Positions 6,264 to 7,032 of a DNA stretch of 7,032 nt are shown piece after piece. Each line of letters begins with the position of its first letter. The stretch's first letter is position 1. The stretch comes from Syntrophorhabdaceae bacterium PtaU1.Bin034. Its GTDB lineage: Bacteria; Desulfobacterota_G; Syntrophorhabdia; Syntrophorhabdales; WCHB1-27. Under the pieces are notes generated by a model, which was given only the letters and a program-made list of their open reading frames with translations, ran no database searches and had not been told where the DNA came from. Where the stretch lies: positions 1-7,032 of the forward strand of contig MVRP01000207.1 in assembly GCA_002067405.1 (NCBI GenBank). Direction: 5' to 3'. A program made the position numbers and the translations under genes.

Positions 6264-6279
6264 AGGGGAATTTACCTAT
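6262..6279 (+). promoter_or_regulatory. Inverted repeat, possible regulator site
   Basis: ATAGG (6262-6266) and CCTAT (6275-6279) form 5-bp inverted arms 8 bp apart. The right arm is part of TACCTAT (6273-6279 region), which resembles the NarL heptamer pattern TACYNMT. As the adjacent gene encodes a NarL-type regulator, this is a plausible but weak candidate binding site. Confidence 0.22.
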
Positions 6280-6300
6280 AAAAATGAGTGCGTCCCTCTA

Positions 6301-6330
6301 TAGACTCACCGTCCAACAATCGACTATAAA
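6301..6330 (+). promoter_or_regulatory. Weak candidate promoter of the UbiD-type gene
   Basis: TAGACT (6301-6306) and TATAAA (6325-6330) are separated by 18 bp. The -10 is good, while the -35 matches TTGACA at four of six positions, as often seen at activator-dependent promoters. Transcription would start near 6337, just ahead of the palindrome at 6350. Another TATAAA at 6277 lacks a recognisable -35. Confidence 0.28.
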
Positions 6331-6349
6331 TACCTTAATGCAGGCTGAA

Positions 6350-6361
6350 CTAAACGTTTAG
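6350..6361 (+). promoter_or_regulatory. Perfect 12-bp palindrome, possible operator
   Basis: CTAAACGTTTAG is its own reverse complement. It lies 63 bp before the UbiD-type start codon and just downstream of a candidate promoter, a position suited to a dimeric DNA-binding regulator. No other full copy was noticed in the window. Confidence 0.35.
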
Positions 6362-6414
6362 GATAGGCATAAAGGCAAGAACAACAAATGGGTTGGGCAT
6401 GAGAGCCACTATAA

Positions 6415-6419
6415 GGAGG
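6415..6419 (+). promoter_or_regulatory. Ribosome binding site of the UbiD-type gene
   Basis: GGAGG within AAGGAGGA ends 5 bp before the ATG at 6425, a near-ideal site that fixes the start and suggests strong translation. Confidence 0.85.
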
Positions 6420-6424
6420 AATTT

Positions 6425-7032
6425 ATGGCTGTAAGAGATCTAAGAGAATGGATCGATCTTTTGGAAAAGGAAGGAGAGGTTCAGAAGGTTTCAAAAAAGG
6501 TTGATTGGAACCTTGAAATAGGAGGCGTCACCCAGGAGTCCTTCGACAGGGAAGGCCCTGCAATCTTATTCGAGAACATCAAGGACTATGAGAATTCGGC
6601 CGTGTCGAAGCGATTTTTCACTGGCGGTGTCGCTACCTATCCGAGAATAGCTCTTATGCTGGGCGTTCCGAAAAACACTCCTCCGCAAGAGCTGGTCAAG
6701 ATTTGGAGAGAAAGATCAAAAAGCTCGATCAAACCGAAAATTGTACCTGCCGGACCTTGCAAAGAGAATATCATAAAAGGTGATGAAATAGATCTTCTCG
6801 CGCAGTTCCCGGTTCCTTTCTGGCACAAGCATGACGGCGGCCGTTACCTGGGCACCTTCGATGGAGTAGTCACGAAAGAGCGTGACGGGAACTGGATAAA
6901 TGTAGGGAATTATAGGCGGATGGTCCACAATAAAAACCAAGTGGGCGTTGCCTTTCCTCTCGGGCAGCATATCTGGGAACACTGGCGAACTTACAGAAAA
7001 AAAGGGGAAAACGTACCTGTTGCTTGGGGCTG
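6425..7032 (+). CDS. UbiD-family decarboxylase/carboxylase, N-terminal part (3' end outside window)
   Basis: 202 codons are visible before the window ends; the family is usually about 450-500 residues, so less than half is present. It begins MAVRDLREWIDLLEKEGEV, typical of UbiD-like enzymes, and carries HDGGRYLGT (136-144), then NWINVGNYRRM and GQHIW. Compared with fungal Fdc1 from memory, N159, R164 and H182 align with N168, R173 and H191 at a constant offset of nine; the first and last are metal ligands and R173 belongs to the Glu-Arg-Glu catalytic set. The acidic residues lie beyond the window. UbiD enzymes use prenylated FMN to (de)carboxylate aromatic or unsaturated acids, so a UbiX-type partner is expected elsewhere. 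The substrate cannot be told from this part; ubiquinone synthesis and anaerobic aromatic metabolism are both possible. It lies 229 bp after the response regulator on the same strand. Confidence 0.9.
   Translation, partial: MAVRDLREWIDLLEKEGEVQKVSKKVDWNLEIGGVTQESFDREGPAILFENIKDYENSAVSKRFFTGGVATYPRIALMLGVPKNTPPQELVKIWRERSKSSIKPKIVPAGPCKENIIKGDEIDLLAQFPVPFWHKHDGGRYLGTFDGVVTKERDGNWINVGNYRRMVHNKNQVGVAFPLGQHIWEHWRTYRKKGENVPVAWG

Noticed and set aside
6284..6292. GAGTGC resembling the right arm of a CIRCE element
   Set aside because: The left arm is absent at the required 9-bp spacing and the last three bases do not match.
6284..6361. 25-codon open frame in the gap before the UbiD-type gene
   Set aside because: No ribosome site at suitable distance and no recognisable sequence; length is expected by chance.

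Overview
This window reads as a stretch of chromosome from a Gram-negative, probably anaerobic bacterium. Four blocks are visible: the 3' part of rmuC, a heat-shock cluster (hrcA, grpE, dnaJ), a cytosolic two-component system, and the 5' part of a UbiD-family decarboxylase gene. Nothing points to phage, plasmid, insertion sequence or CRISPR. Moderate base composition, an HrcA-type heat-shock cluster, a PAS/LuxR-type two-component pair and a UbiD-type enzyme fit aromatic-degrading deltaproteobacterial or related lineages (Syntrophorhabdus-like, for example). That placement is inference and was not tested by alignment.

Layout. Bases 2-775 (+) are the C-terminal part of rmuC, open to the left edge. 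After an 82-bp gap with a TTGACA promoter come hrcA (858-1889), grpE (1899-2507) and dnaJ (2522-3625), closely spaced and evidently one operon. dnaK is absent from the usual place between grpE and dnaJ, and no CIRCE operator is seen. A 101-residue hypothetical gene lies on the minus strand (3633-3938), convergent with dnaJ and only 7 bp from it. The 297-bp gap 3939-4235 holds a minus-strand promoter for that gene, two tandem hairpins ending in a plus-strand intrinsic terminator with no plus-strand gene of its own, and a plus-strand promoter for the next operon.

Bases 4236-5525 encode a soluble PAS/HisKA_3 histidine kinase. It is followed directly by a NarL/LuxR-type response regulator ending at 6195. 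The regulator has no ATG, GTG or TTG that would preserve its receiver domain. A strong Shine-Dalgarno sequence (5503-5507) sits just ahead of ATA codons, so the gene either starts at ATA or carries a start-codon change or sequence error; the first in-frame ATG (5581) would delete the beta-1 strand and acidic pair. A 229-bp gap with a perfect 12-bp palindrome and other repeats then leads to the UbiD-family gene (6425 to the window end).

How it fits together. HrcA represses heat-shock genes. GrpE (nucleotide exchange) and DnaJ (co-chaperone) serve a DnaK that must be encoded elsewhere. The kinase-regulator pair lies immediately upstream of the UbiD-type gene on the same strand, so it may sense a cytosolic, possibly aromatic or redox, signal and control that gene. 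This link rests on position only.
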